Assembly: GCA_028716385.1 (NCBI GenBank)
Contig: JAQUPX010000004.1
Coordinates: 194,234 to 258,233 of the forward strand
Reading direction: 5' to 3'
DNA: 64,000 nucleotides
From: a bacterium
Lineage (GTDB): Bacteria > Hydrothermota > UBA3073 > JACQXS01 > JAQTXJ01
Both the position numbers and the translations under genes were made by a program. Shown here piece after piece: positions 15,317 to 24,776 of this stretch (position 1 is its first letter; every line of letters starts with the position of its first letter). A model generated the notes under the pieces. It did no database searches and had not been told where the DNA came from. It was given only the letters and a program-made list of their open reading frames with translations.

Positions 15317-15889
15317 TTAGAATTTTTTAAGAGCGGTAAGTTTTAAAAACGGGTTATCATTTTTAAAACCTATTTGTATGTCTACATCCTTTATCCAGGA
15401 TAGTTTTTTATTGTTTTCTTGCGCAATAGAATACGCATCTGCCATATTCCAGATATGCAAGCCTATTGCGGTTGCGAATAAAGCTATTGTTCCCGTTGTT
15501 TTTATAACGGATGTGTTTGATGCTTTATCTTGAATAAATTGTAGTTTTTTACTGTTGAATTCACTATTTATTATCCAGCTATATTTTTGTAATTCTATCC
15601 CGGATAGTGAAACTGCTAACATAATGCATCCTATTTCCGAAGAAAAATAAATTATACCTCTTTTATATTGTCTGCAATAAATTTGTCCAAGTCCCGGGCA
15701 GTTCAAAGATAGTAAGCCGGCAGTTAAGGGCTCTTTTGAAGATGTATTGACTTCGTTATCTGTGGAATTTGTTGCAATTTTAATCAAATCTTCCTGTTTT
15801 AGCGGTATATTTGTTAATGTGGAATTATCTCCCCAAAGGAGATTTGTTAGAAAGAAGTTTATTAGTAGAATCATTATAATTTTTTTCAT
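15317..15889 (-). CDS. DUF5683-family small membrane protein
   Basis: 190 aa with ATG at 15889, chosen because AAAGGAG precedes it and it opens a signal peptide ('IIMILLINFFLTNLLWG'); the frame is open to 15937. The motif 'AGLLSLNCPGLGQIYCRQY' followed by 'KRGIIYF' is the signature of DUF5683, common in Bacteroidetes/FCB genomes. Two further hydrophobic segments ('IGCIMLAVSLSGI', 'GTIALFATAIGLHIWNMADAY') suggest an integral membrane protein. Function unknown. Two direct repeats of a 16-nt word lie upstream (15922-15937 and 16038-16053). Confidence 0.8.
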   Translation of the reverse strand: MKKIIMILLINFFLTNLLWGDNSTLTNIPLKQEDLIKIATNSTDNEVNTSSKEPLTAGLLSLNCPGLGQIYCRQYKRGIIYFSSEIGCIMLAVSLSGIELQKYSWIINSEFNSKKLQFIQDKASNTSVIKTTGTIALFATAIGLHIWNMADAYSIAQENNKKLSWIKDVDIQIGFKNDNPFLKLTALKKF

Positions 15890-15921
15890 TTTATATTTTC
15901 TCCTTTCAAAGAGGGTATATA

Positions 15922-16053
15922 GCAAACATCGTGTCAATAGTTGAGGAGTGTCTGTTAATGAATGAGAATAAAGGGAATTGATGAGAAAACAAATATTACT
16001 AAAGAGGTTTTTTTAGTTATTCTGTATCAAAAGTGATACAAACATTGTGTCAA
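15922..16053 (-). promoter_or_regulatory. Promoter and putative operator upstream of the DUF5683 gene
   Basis: Minus strand TTGACA (16048-16053), 17 nt, TTGATA (16025-16030). The perfect inverted repeat TGTATCA-aaag-TGATACA (16023-16040) covers the -10, a typical repressor position. The word (a/g)caaacat(t/c)gtgtcaa is present at 16038-16053 and again at 15922-15937, in the same orientation 116 nt apart, so the second -35-like box lies near the start codon. Confidence 0.5.
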
Positions 16054-16079
16054 ATTTTTATGGGGATTGAGGGGGGAGA

Positions 16080-16535
16080 TTAAAAGACTTTAGAGATTAT
16101 TTTGCATATATTTTCTAAAAAATCTTTATCTTCCTTTGTAAAGGGGGAAGTGGCGTGTGAGTCAATATCAAGTTCGCCTACTATTTTATTATCCTTGAAA
16201 ATGGGAACTACTATTTCGGACTTTACATTTATGCTACAGGAGAGATAATTAGTTTCCTTAGAAACATCCTGAACTATAAAAGTTTCTTTTCTTTCTGCTG
16301 CTTGTCCGCATATACCTTTACCAAATGGTATTTTTGTGTGTTCGGTTGGGGCTCCTATATAAGGGCCAAGAATAAGTTCCGGTTTTGAGTTTTCCGCAAT
16401 ATAAAATCCGACCCAATTGTAATGAGGAATATTATCTATAAGTAATTTACAAATATCTTTGAGTTTCCCGTCTCTTTCTAGCTTATTGTCAACAATTACG
16501 GTTATTTTATCAATAAGGAGGCTAAAGTTTTGCAT
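16080..16535 (-). CDS. msrC: GAF-domain protein of the free methionine-R-sulfoxide reductase family
   Basis: 151 aa, a single cytoplasmic GAF domain. The family motifs are clear: 'PFGKGICGQAA' with Cys76, 'YLSCS' with Cys100, 'SEIVVPI' and 'GELDIDS'. In the E. coli enzyme Cys118 is catalytic (here Cys100) and Cys84/Cys94 resolve; Cys76 corresponds to Cys94, while the Cys84 position reads 'GAPTEH' without Cys. One resolving Cys may suffice, as in other family members. The enzyme reduces free Met-(R)-sulfoxide using thioredoxin. It overlaps the CMD-family gene upstream by 14 nt, suggesting a joint redox-defence unit. Confidence 0.85.
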   Translation of the reverse strand: MQNFSLLIDKITVIVDNKLERDGKLKDICKLLIDNIPHYNWVGFYIAENSKPELILGPYIGAPTEHTKIPFGKGICGQAAERKETFIVQDVSKETNYLSCSINVKSEIVVPIFKDNKIVGELDIDSHATSPFTKEDKDFLENICKIISKVF

Positions 16536-16878
16536 TTCTTTTTAATTCTTTCCAGAGTTTGAATATTTTTCTTATGTGGGGGATTGTGATTGAGCCGCCG
16601 ACTATTAGTCCTATGGAAATGGCTTCTTCAAGTTCGTTGTCGGTGATACCTTTTTCGTAGCATTGAATTGTATGATATTTAATACAATCATCGCATCTCA
16701 ATACAAGTGAAGAGACAAGTCCAATAAGTTCCTTAGTTTTTTCGGAAAGTTTACCTTTACGATATACTTGAGAATCAAGGCTGAAAAACCTTTTCATACT
16801 TAATCCGCCGTATTCCATTACAGTGTTATTAAGTTCTTTGCGTTCTTTGTTGAAAGTATTAATTGGTTTGCCGGCCAT
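16522..16878 (-). CDS. Carboxymuconolactone decarboxylase/AhpD-like protein
   Basis: 118 aa, all-helical CMD fold. The redox motif 'RCDDCIKYH' contains CxxC (62-65) followed by His69, as in AhpD-type alkylhydroperoxidases where the cysteines form the disulfide active site. The pair with the downstream methionine sulfoxide reductase-like gene, which it overlaps by 14 nt, supports an oxidative-stress role. Peroxidase partner AhpC/Prx is not in the window. The ATG at 16878 gives 'MAGKPINTFNKERKELNN'; no other start is better. Confidence 0.85.
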   Translation of the reverse strand: MAGKPINTFNKERKELNNTVMEYGGLSMKRFFSLDSQVYRKGKLSEKTKELIGLVSSLVLRCDDCIKYHTIQCYEKGITDNELEEAISIGLIVGGSITIPHIRKIFKLWKELKRNAKL

Positions 16879-16947
16879 TAAACCTGTTTTTAGATATTCT
16901 GAACTATGTATTTAATTCTTAGTGCCAAATAAAGAAAAAAAGGTTAT

Positions 16948-17118
16948 TTATATAAGTACTTCTTTATCTTTATAGTTACCGCATTTCTGGCATCTTCTAT
17001 GTGGCAATACTAGAGTCCCGCATTTTGGGCAAGCGATAAGTTGAGTTGGTTTACTTTTCCAGTTTGTTCTTCTATCTCTGCCTCTTGTTTTAGTGACTCT
17101 CCTTCTTGGTGCACCCAT
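16948..17118 (-). CDS. rpmF: 50S ribosomal protein L32
   Basis: 56 aa, easily missed because of its length. The protein starts 'MGAPRRRVTKTRGRDRRTNW' and ends in a zinc ribbon with two CxxC pairs ('ACPKCGTL' and 'RRCQKCGNY'), giving a C+ type L32. A consensus ribosome binding site AGGAGG precedes the ATG by 8 nt. In most bacteria rpmF is followed by plsX and fabH and preceded by a DUF177 (yceD) gene; neither is here. Downstream is the CMD-family gene after 69 nt. Confidence 0.95.
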   Translation of the reverse strand: MGAPRRRVTKTRGRDRRTNWKSKPTQLIACPKCGTLVLPHRRCQKCGNYKDKEVLI

Positions 17119-17150
17119 TTTTTTACCTCCTAATTAAAATTAATGTAATA

Positions 17151-17178
17151 CTTATAACCTACAAATGATTTTTGTCAA
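17151..17178 (-). promoter_or_regulatory. rpmF: rpmF promoter
   Basis: Minus strand TTGACA (17173-17178), 16 nt, TATAAG (17151-17156), 32 nt ahead of the rpmF ATG. Strong match to consensus, as expected for a ribosomal protein gene. Confidence 0.65.
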
Positions 17179-17183
17179 TTTCT

Positions 17184-17256
17184 AAAACAAATTTATAGAA
17201 AACTTTAGTGATTAAAATTAACTATTATCTTGTCTATAAATCTTATTTTACTATAC
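17184..17256 (-). pseudogene. Degenerate copy of the 3' end of panC
   Basis: Over 73 nt this matches 24882-24954 at 61 positions by eye, without gaps. It covers the last ~17 codons of panC plus ~21 nt of 3' flank. Read on the minus strand it encodes 'KIRFIDKIIVNFNH' and a TAA stop, against 'KTRLIDNITVNFNH' in the intact gene. There is no room for the rest of panC, since the 1744-aa gene ends at 17278. It sits just upstream of the rpmF promoter. Confidence 0.7.
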
Positions 17257-17277
17257 TACAGCGTGATTAGCAGAGAC

Positions 17278-20200
17278 TTATTTCATCAAAATCAATTTCT
17301 TTGTTGTCTTAAAATCTGCTGCGTGCATCTTATAAAAATAGATTCCGCTCGTTACTTTTTGTCCGTTCGCATTCATTCCATCCCACAAGACTCTGTATCT
17401 GCCCGGCTTTTGAGTCATCGCTACCAATGTACGCACTTCCCGTCCCGTTAAATCGTATAGCGTTAATGAGACTTTGCTTGTGGCCGGAAGTTGATAATTA
17501 ATAATGGTTCCACCGGTGAATGGATTCGGCGTGTTCTGGAATAATTGATAAGTAATGACAGGGAGTTCCACGGCAGAATCCTCTGTTCCTACGGATGTGC
17601 CTAATAATGCAAAAAACGTACCGAGTTTATCTGTCTGTCCGTGTATAATATTTGAAACAGTATCTATAGAATAGTCAATCGCTTCCCAATCGCTGCCGGT
17701 ATATCTTGCAAACCAGAGATTGTTTTCCGAAAACCCGAGCGAGCTATCCACGTAGGAAATATAGATATCCGATTCCAACCCTGAAAGTAACTCTTCCTGT
17801 CCATTCTCCAACCAAACCTCTCTGAATATGTCTGCGGATAGATAAGGAGACGTAGCCGGTGAATTACCCGGCTCGCGAATGACGCATTCCATAAGCGTAT
17901 TCTCTTCAAGCGCAAGTTCCGGAATACATATCCGTGTAATTGTATTTTCCGATTCATTTCCGAATGTCATTACGTTATAACTCATTCTTTCTACTGTTTC
18001 TCGTTTTGAGTGAGCGGCGATTTTTGTCTCGCCGTATCCTTCTTTCTCATCAGGATGCGTATTATCTACGGTTACGATTATGCAAACGGCATTAGTATCC
18101 GTGACTCCTGAATTACTTGTTGCAGTTGCCCGTAAATTATAATCTCCTTCAGCAAAACCGGATACGTCCCAGTGCACGAAATAAGGAGTTATAGTATCAG
18201 GATTCAGGTGTTGGGGAGTAGCAGGAATTATTCTTTGCCATGTTCCGCCGGATGTTAGTTTGTATTCAAAAAGGATGGAATCTACTAAAGCAGGCGTGCC
18301 TAATAGAAGTTCCGCCATCACTGTTACACGATTGCCGCTGATTTTCTTTCCCGAGTATGGTGTCTTTATTCTTGCCTTAACTAAACCAAGAGTATCGGCT
18401 ACCGTTTTTATCTTTGCCGTTACGGTTGTATTTTTCTCCTCGTTCCCGGTTATGTCTTTTGCTCTTAATCCAAAGATATATGTAGTGTTAGGGGTTAGCG
18501 AATTTGATACCCATAGAGTATCGGTATGGGAAACCGAAACTAATGGAGAGGTATAATTTATAACTCCGGTTGCATTATCATAATAAATATTATACCATCT
18601 GCAGTCATAGCTTGGTGATTTTGTCCAGTCCAGTCTTACTTTTGAGCCCGGCAAAAGGCCTGCCCTGAATTCCGAAACCGGTGCAGGCGGGAAAGTATCC
18701 ATTGGCGTAACGCTCACGGAATCGGAGAATTTGGATTCATTACCAACGGTATCAATAGACGTTACTACATAACGGTAAGTAGTATCATTAAAAAGTCCTT
18801 TATCGTGGAACCAGAGTCCTTTTACGATATGACTGTTAATCCGGGTGTAACCGGATTCGCCTGTTTTTTTATGATACAAGTTATATCCTGCCAGATCGGA
18901 TGCGGTTACTTTTGCCCAGTAAATAATTGCTTCCCTATCGCCGGCATCTGCCGATACGCTGTCTGGAATTGCCGGGGCAACGGTATCACCGGTCGTCCTG
19001 TTGACAAAAGTGGAGCACTCCGTAGTGCCTGTAAACTCAACGTTTCCTGCGCTGTCGATTGCGCTTGCTTCAAAAGAATACTTATGTTTATTTACTCCGT
19101 TATAGATTGCAAAAGTGTCTGATAAGCCTTCAAGCCAGTATTTCCAGGTTCCCGTGCTGTCTTTGACTTTAACGGAATATGAGCCTGTAAGCCCGGAAAG
19201 CCCGTCAGCGCCTTTTGACCAGCCGACTCTGAAATCGGACAAAGTAGTCGTATTTATTGAATGGGCAACGCAGCCAGTGGGTGGTGTTTTATCGTATCTT
19301 AAATTTACGGATGCGCGATTATTGTAATTTACGTTTCCGCTTGAATCTACGAGCCAGACGTATAATGGGCAGGTGTTTTCTATAGACGAAAATACGGTAT
19401 CGGGCGCAGTCGGTCTCATTGAACCTGTAGTGTCATAATTGTTCGCGGGGGCTGTGCCTAATTTATACAATGCTTTTGTTATACCACTTGAATCAGAAGG
19501 GTTAGTCCAGTTTATTACAAATATGGAATCATTGGTCCATTTTGAAGGGTTGGAACTGTCGGCAGTTAGGTTTTGTGGTGCAGAAGGAGCTGTAGTATCG
19601 ATAATAATTTTAAGAGCCCATCCCGATGAATATCCTGACCAGTTGCCTGTATTGTCGCCTGATTTAACAAACCATATGTGCCAACCACCGGGAAGCGGAG
19701 AAGAAGTATAGGTAGTGTCAATAACTTCTATTGTATCCGAATCTATTTTTATTTTATATTTTGTTGCCCCTATTGACCTATGCCAAACAAAGGTTGGAGT
19801 TATGTCATTAGTTATGCTCCCCGAATCCGGAGACATAAGGACCGGTGCAGATGGGGCAGTGGTATCTGCTATCACTCTCCACGTCTGAGTAGATTGCCGT
19901 AAATTACCCGCGCTGTCGTATGCTATTACATACCATGTGTGTAATCCTTCTGTTAAATTATAATTTGCGGTCCATGTGGTGTCTAGAATGCTATCTTTGA
20001 ATAAACCATCAATATGAATTTTATAACACTTAAAGAAAGGCTCAAGAGTTTTATGCCAGATAAAAGTAGGTGTTGTGACATTAATCATCGCTGAATCCAA
20101 TGGTGAAGAAAGACTAAAAGTATCGGGAAGAGTGATATCGTATCTCAGCTTTACAGATGCATTATTCTGATAATTAACATTTCCTACACTGTCTTTTAGC

Positions 20201-22512
20201 CAGACATAAAGCAATTGACTGCCTTGAGCAGTAGCATTCACATTAAAAGGTTTTGTTAGTGAAGTGCCTGTTGTGTCTATATTTCCGGCTGGCGCTGAAC
20301 CAAGTTTATAGTAATATCTAGCTATCCCTGAAACATCGGTAGGGTTAGTCGTATTGATTGAAAAACTTGAAGTAGTTTTCCATGGACTCGGGTTTGAACC
20401 ATCAGCCGTCAAGCTTATCGGGAATAACGGTGCAGTTGTATCTATCTTAACTATTCGGTTGTTTGAATATCCTGACCAGTTACCTGCATCATCTCCTGCC
20501 CGCACTTTCCAGTTGTGTACCCCTTCGGATAAAGGAGTAGAAGTATATGTGCTATCCACAAGTTCGGTTGAATCAGAATCTATTTTAATTCTGTATTTTG
20601 TTGCTCCTGTTGACTTGTGCCAGACAAATAATGGTGTGTTATCATTAGTAATACTGAGCGAATCGGGACTTACAAGCGCCGGGATTGGAGGTGCAGTAGT
20701 ATCGATTGTTATAACCCATGTAGTATTGGATATTCTAAAGTTATCTGCACTATCGTGGGCTGTTAAATGCCATGAATGGTTACCTTGAGTTAAATCATAA
20801 GATGCTATCCATAGCGTATCAGAGAGAGTTGCTTTCAAAGAATCATCTATGTAGATTTTATAAGATTTAATGCCGGGAATGCTGTCAAAGCTTGCTCGCC
20901 AGATAAAAGACGGACGATGAATGTTAACTTTAGCCGAATCCAATGGGGAGAAAAGGCTGAAGGAATTTGGCGGGATGTTATTATATCTTAAATTAACGGA
21001 CGATCTGTTATTATAATTTACATTTCCACTTGAGTCTACAAGCCATACGTAAAGTGTGTAAGTGCCATTGATGGAGGAAAATACAGTATCGGGAGCATAG
21101 TGGAATGAACCTGTGGTGTCAAAATTTGATGTAGGCGCTGAGTTTAATTTATATAATGTTTTTGCTATACCGCTTACATCGGGTGGATTTGTCCAACTAA
21201 TGACAAATATAGAGTCCTTAGTCCAGGGGGAAGGATTTGAATTATTTGCACTTAGGTTTTGTGGAGCAGATGGCGCAATAGTGTCCGGTATAGTACTCAT
21301 TAATGCCAGCGAATGAGCGCCTTCTCCTGAAATTTCAATAATATTTGTCAAAAGATTTGTCTTGATAGGTTGATTTCGTTGTGTGATAGTAGAATCTCCA
21401 AGCTGTCCATTGTCGTTTCCCCCCCAAGCCCATACAGTTCCGTCAGAACTTAAGGCCATTGAATGGTTAGCTCCCGCGTAAACTTTAATAATATTCGTCA
21501 GAAAATTTACCTTGACAGGTTGGTTACGGTTATTAGTAGTGGAATCTCCAAGTTGTCCGTAGCCGTTATATCCCCAAGCCCATACAGTTCCGTCAGACTT
21601 TAAGGCAAGTGAATGGTCATCTCCTGCGGAGATTGCAATAATACCTGTCAGGGGGGTTACCTTGACAGGTTGATTACGGGTAGTATTAGTAGAATCTCCA
21701 AGTTGCCCGTAATCGTTTCTTCCCCAAGCCCATACAGTACTGTCAGACTTTAAAGCAAGTGAATGAGAACTTCCTACGAAATATGAATGTCCGTTTCCTG
21801 CTGAGATTGCGATGATATTAGTCAAAAGATTTGTCTTGACAGGCTGATTACGTTGAGTATACGTAGAATCTCCTAGCTGACCATAATTGTTCCTTCCCCA
21901 AGCCCATACAGTTCCATCAGACTTTAAGGCAAGTGAATGGGAAAATCCTCCTGAAATTGTAAAAACACCTGTCAGGAGATTTGTCTTGACAGGCTGATGA
22001 CGTTCGGTAGTAGTGGAATCTCCAAGTTGTCCGTAGTTGTTTAATCCAAAAGCCCATACAGTGCTGTCAGACTTTAAGGTAAGCGAATGAAAAGCTCCTG
22101 CGGAGATTGCAATAGTGCTTGTCAGAAGGCTTGTTTGGACAGGCGTGGAATGGGGGCTAAAATCACTACTTCCGATGCCCAGTTCTCCATTGGAATTAGA
22201 ACCCCAAGCCCATACAGTTCCGTCAGATTTCAAGGCAAGTGAATAGTCATATCCTCCTCCTGCAGAGATTGCAATAACATTAGTCAAGAGCTTTGTCTTG
22301 ACAGGCTGATTGCGCTGGGCGGTAGTGGAATCTCCGAGCTGCCCATAGCTGTTATATCCCCAAGCCCATACGTTTTTATCAGCTTTTGCGGCACTCGTCA
22401 GGAAACAACTCAAGGAACAAGCGATTATAAACTTCTCCACCGACAGGCAAAATATGTTCAGGATACAAGTCCTATTTGTATTGCTTTTCTTAAAAACTTT
22501 ATTTTTATTCAT
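17278..22512 (-). CDS. Giant secreted RCC1-propeller/Ig/FN3 protein with C-terminal sorting domain
   Basis: 1744 aa. N-terminal hydrophobic export signal (~25-45). Residues ~47-415 are seven RCC1 repeats ('VWAWGxNxYGQLGDST...QPVKTNLLTNIIAISAGxxHSLALKSDGT'), enough for one seven-bladed propeller. Residues ~420-1110 alternate two Ig-like module types: 'SAPQNLSANxSNPSPWTKDS...LYVWLVDSSGNVNY' and 'SPDSxSITNDxTPxFVWHKSTGATKYRIKIDSDS'. Two FN3 domains ('DREAIIYWAKV', 'GSKVRLDWTKSP') follow, and the end (~1655-1744) is a sorting domain ('NTPNPFTGGTIINYQL', 'SGIYFYKM'). Ribosome binding site GGAAGGAGAC precedes the ATG. Likely an adhesin or matrix protein; ligand unknown. Repeats at DNA level make local assembly errors possible. 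Confidence 0.92.
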   Translation of the reverse strand: MNKNKVFKKSNTNRTCILNIFCLSVEKFIIACSLSCFLTSAAKADKNVWAWGYNSYGQLGDSTTAQRNQPVKTKLLTNVIAISAGGGYDYSLALKSDGTVWAWGSNSNGELGIGSSDFSPHSTPVQTSLLTSTIAISAGAFHSLTLKSDSTVWAFGLNNYGQLGDSTTTERHQPVKTNLLTGVFTISGGFSHSLALKSDGTVWAWGRNNYGQLGDSTYTQRNQPVKTNLLTNIIAISAGNGHSYFVGSSHSLALKSDSTVWAWGRNDYGQLGDSTNTTRNQPVKVTPLTGIIAISAGDDHSLALKSDGTVWAWGYNGYGQLGDSTTNNRNQPVKVNFLTNIIKVYAGANHSMALSSDGTVWAWGGNDNGQLGDSTITQRNQPIKTNLLTNIIEISGEGAHSLALMSTIPDTIAPSAPQNLSANNSNPSPWTKDSIFVISWTNPPDVSGIAKTLYKLNSAPTSNFDTTGSFHYAPDTVFSSINGTYTLYVWLVDSSGNVNYNNRSSVNLRYNNIPPNSFSLFSPLDSAKVNIHRPSFIWRASFDSIPGIKSYKIYIDDSLKATLSDTLWIASYDLTQGNHSWHLTAHDSADNFRISNTTWVITIDTTAPPIPALVSPDSLSITNDNTPLFVWHKSTGATKYRIKIDSDSTELVDSTYTSTPLSEGVHNWKVRAGDDAGNWSGYSNNRIVKIDTTAPLFPISLTADGSNPSPWKTTSSFSINTTNPTDVSGIARYYYKLGSAPAGNIDTTGTSLTKPFNVNATAQGSQLLYVWLKDSVGNVNYQNNASVKLRYDITLPDTFSLSSPLDSAMINVTTPTFIWHKTLEPFFKCYKIHIDGLFKDSILDTTWTANYNLTEGLHTWYVIAYDSAGNLRQSTQTWRVIADTTAPSAPVLMSPDSGSITNDITPTFVWHRSIGATKYKIKIDSDTIEVIDTTYTSSPLPGGWHIWFVKSGDNTGNWSGYSSGWALKIIIDTTAPSAPQNLTADSSNPSKWTNDSIFVINWTNPSDSSGITKALYKLGTAPANNYDTTGSMRPTAPDTVFSSIENTCPLYVWLVDSSGNVNYNNRASVNLRYDKTPPTGCVAHSINTTTLSDFRVGWSKGADGLSGLTGSYSVKVKDSTGTWKYWLEGLSDTFAIYNGVNKHKYSFEASAIDSAGNVEFTGTTECSTFVNRTTGDTVAPAIPDSVSADAGDREAIIYWAKVTASDLAGYNLYHKKTGESGYTRINSHIVKGLWFHDKGLFNDTTYRYVVTSIDTVGNESKFSDSVSVTPMDTFPPAPVSEFRAGLLPGSKVRLDWTKSPSYDCRWYNIYYDNATGVINYTSPLVSVSHTDTLWVSNSLTPNTTYIFGLRAKDITGNEEKNTTVTAKIKTVADTLGLVKARIKTPYSGKKISGNRVTVMAELLLGTPALVDSILFEYKLTSGGTWQRIIPATPQHLNPDTITPYFVHWDVSGFAEGDYNLRATATSNSGVTDTNAVCIIVTVDNTHPDEKEGYGETKIAAHSKRETVERMSYNVMTFGNESENTITRICIPELALEENTLMECVIREPGNSPATSPYLSADIFREVWLENGQEELLSGLESDIYISYVDSSLGFSENNLWFARYTGSDWEAIDYSIDTVSNIIHGQTDKLGTFFALLGTSVGTEDSAVELPVITYQLFQNTPNPFTGGTIINYQLPATSKVSLTLYDLTGREVRTLVAMTQKPGRYRVLWDGMNANGQKVTSGIYFYKMHAADFKTTKKLILMK

Positions 22513-22562
22513 TTGTCTCCTTCCCTGCTAAATGCTTATTTTCGTAACGATTACTTATATAT

Positions 22563-22591
22563 AAAATATTAGTTTAATGCTAAGTTGTCAA
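22563..22591 (-). promoter_or_regulatory. Promoter of the RCC1/Ig surface protein gene
   Basis: Minus strand TTGACA (22586-22591), 17 nt, TATTTT (22563-22568), 50 nt before the ATG at 22512. Confidence 0.55.
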
Positions 22592-22619
22592 GATTTATTC
22601 TTTTATTTATAAGAGCTCT

Positions 22620-24752
22620 TTAATTCCAGACTTTTTGAAGATTTTTTAATGCCATTCCATTTTCCGGGTCAATTTGAAACGCCCTATCGAAATACTCTTT
22701 TGCCTTATTATACTTGTTCGTTTTATAATACACTACACCTAGATTAACAAGTGCAGGAGAGTAGTTTGGATATAGGGTGATTATCTCGTTGAATATCGAT
22801 TCTGCTCTATAAAAATCCGAATTTAAAAAAGCATTTCGACCTGTTTCTATTTTTATGTTTATCCAGTCGTAGCCTTTGCTATCTATGAGTTCCTCTATTT
22901 TTCCACCATTTTCCAATGTGTATTTATTACAAATTGCTATAACGTTTCTTTTAAGCAGGGATATGGAAGTATCAAAACTTTCTAAAGCTTTTTGCTTGTT
23001 TCCGGAATATGCCCGGGCAAGTCCCAAACTATTATAAATGCAGGCGCTTGCCTCTCTAAACATAGGGACATCTTTGTATTCTAATGCTTTTTCTAATAAG
23101 TTCAGCGCTTCTTCTTTTCTGTCTTGACGAAGATATAATTCGGAAAGTCTGGAATGACTAATCGGAAAAGCCGGATCAAGAGCAATGGCTTGTTTGTATT
23201 CTTCTATTGCGTTATTATTTTCATTTAAGTCTTCATAAACACATCCCAGCTGAAAATGAGCTATCTCACAAAATGGCTGAATCTTCAGAGCTTTTTGAGA
23301 TGTCAAAAGGGCATTCTTGTAATTACCTTCCCTTATATAATATCCTGTAAGGTTTAAATAAAGTTCTTGGGATAGGGGATACCACCTTGCCGATTTTTCA
23401 AGAAGTTTTATGCTTTTAAGTTTTTGACCGCGAGCGAAATAGTAGTCAGCAACCTGAGGTCTTACAATCCAAAAAACTGTAACTATCGTTCCGAGGAATA
23501 TAAAGACTTTTAACAATCGTGGAATGCGCATATTTATTAACCGTTCTTCAGGTATAAAAAGTCCTGTCATAATAAAAAATAATGATCCTGCTACAGGAGT
23601 TCTCAGGGGGAAACAAAAAAGACTCTGTATCAATACGGCGAGTATTCCAGGCAAAACTCCAAATATAATTTTATCTTTTCGGGAAAGTATCTTTTTGAAC
23701 GCTAGGACAATAAATGCAAAAAAAGCAATCAGCCCAAAGATTCCTTCTTCCACACAGATATCAAGACATTCGTTGTGCACTTTTCCGTAAGAACCGCTGA
23801 TTTCAATTCTTTGTTGAAATAAAGAATTCTTGAAGTTTGATTTTTCCTCAATGTCGCTTATGTGGGCATTAGCGCATACGGCAAAATTGCCCGGGCCGTA
23901 GCCTAGTATCGGCTTGTTTTTTATCATTTGGATAGCATTGTCGTAGAGGATAAAACGAGAAGCGATGGCACTCTTGGCATCTCCTGTCATAGACCGCTTG
24001 CAATAAACAAAAACTGTGGATATTAAAAATACCGTCAGAAGTAAATACAATCCTTTCTTTGCGTTTCGGGAGACTAATTGTATCCTTCCGAGTAATAACA
24101 GGGTTATAATACCTGCAAGGGCTAACCCGGTCAGCCCTCCTCTGGAATTTGTATAAAAGAGACAAAGTCCTGAAAGAAGCAGAGAACATATATAAAATAT
24201 TCGTTTGCCTTTAGATCGTTCACTTAAAGTAAACCAGACTAATAAAGGTAGGAATAAAATTAGGTATCCGGCGAGATAATTGGGATGCCCTAACGTTGAA
24301 ATAACCCGTCCGTTCCCATAAAAATGTTGTATTATGCCAACAATAGATACAATCAAGACTGAAATTAAAGACCAATTAATTATGTTTTCTTTTCTATGGA
24401 CATTATTTGCAAGCACAAATAGAGAAGCAAAAAAACATACTTCCTTTAGTCTCTTTATCCCGTCATATTTATAGTGTGTCAATGTAAAAGAAACGAAGCA
24501 CAGTAAGATAAAAATAAAAAGTGGAATGTATAGGGTTGTAAAATTAAATTCTTTTTGTTTCAATAGAAATACACATATTCCTACCGTGGATAATATTCCC
24601 AGCAGAGTCCATTTAGGTAATATATACGCACTATTGCACTGAACGCTAAATATTAACGGGGTCAGAAACACCTCTGCAATGAGAATCCAACCTATAATAT
24701 CATTTGAAAAAATCGATATCCCAACAGGCTTATGTAATTTGAAAAACTTCAT
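22620..24752 (-). CDS. O-antigen ligase/polymerase-type membrane protein with C-terminal TPR repeats
   Basis: 710 aa. Residues ~15-420 contain about 12 hydrophobic helices with the Wzy_C/WaaL signature ('GHPNYLAGYLILFLPLLVW', 'YTNSRGGLTGLALAG', and a large periplasmic loop with 'PILGYGPGNFAV' and 'HNECLDICVEEGIFGL'; the His in HNE is the residue usually essential in WaaL). Residues ~430-710 are TPR repeats ('AHFQLGCVYEDLNENNNAIEEYKQAIALDP', 'ALVNLGVVYYKTNKYNKAKEYFDRAFQIDP' patterns). Either transfers O-antigen to lipid A core or glycosylates a protein. It is separate from the polysaccharide locus at 38 kb, lying next to surface-protein genes, which favours (by inference) a role in glycosylating or anchoring surface material. 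Confidence 0.85.
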   Translation of the reverse strand: MKFFKLHKPVGISIFSNDIIGWILIAEVFLTPLIFSVQCNSAYILPKWTLLGILSTVGICVFLLKQKEFNFTTLYIPLFIFILLCFVSFTLTHYKYDGIKRLKEVCFFASLFVLANNVHRKENIINWSLISVLIVSIVGIIQHFYGNGRVISTLGHPNYLAGYLILFLPLLVWFTLSERSKGKRIFYICSLLLSGLCLFYTNSRGGLTGLALAGIITLLLLGRIQLVSRNAKKGLYLLLTVFLISTVFVYCKRSMTGDAKSAIASRFILYDNAIQMIKNKPILGYGPGNFAVCANAHISDIEEKSNFKNSLFQQRIEISGSYGKVHNECLDICVEEGIFGLIAFFAFIVLAFKKILSRKDKIIFGVLPGILAVLIQSLFCFPLRTPVAGSLFFIMTGLFIPEERLINMRIPRLLKVFIFLGTIVTVFWIVRPQVADYYFARGQKLKSIKLLEKSARWYPLSQELYLNLTGYYIREGNYKNALLTSQKALKIQPFCEIAHFQLGCVYEDLNENNNAIEEYKQAIALDPAFPISHSRLSELYLRQDRKEEALNLLEKALEYKDVPMFREASACIYNSLGLARAYSGNKQKALESFDTSISLLKRNVIAICNKYTLENGGKIEELIDSKGYDWINIKIETGRNAFLNSDFYRAESIFNEIITLYPNYSPALVNLGVVYYKTNKYNKAKEYFDRAFQIDPENGMALKNLQKVWN

Positions 24753-24776
24753 TCTATTATGTTTTCTATTTTAATA

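Noticed and set aside
17278-24752. Mobile element or prophage between the panC copies
   Set aside because: No transposase, integrase or phage gene is present; only the duplicated panC tail hints at past insertion.
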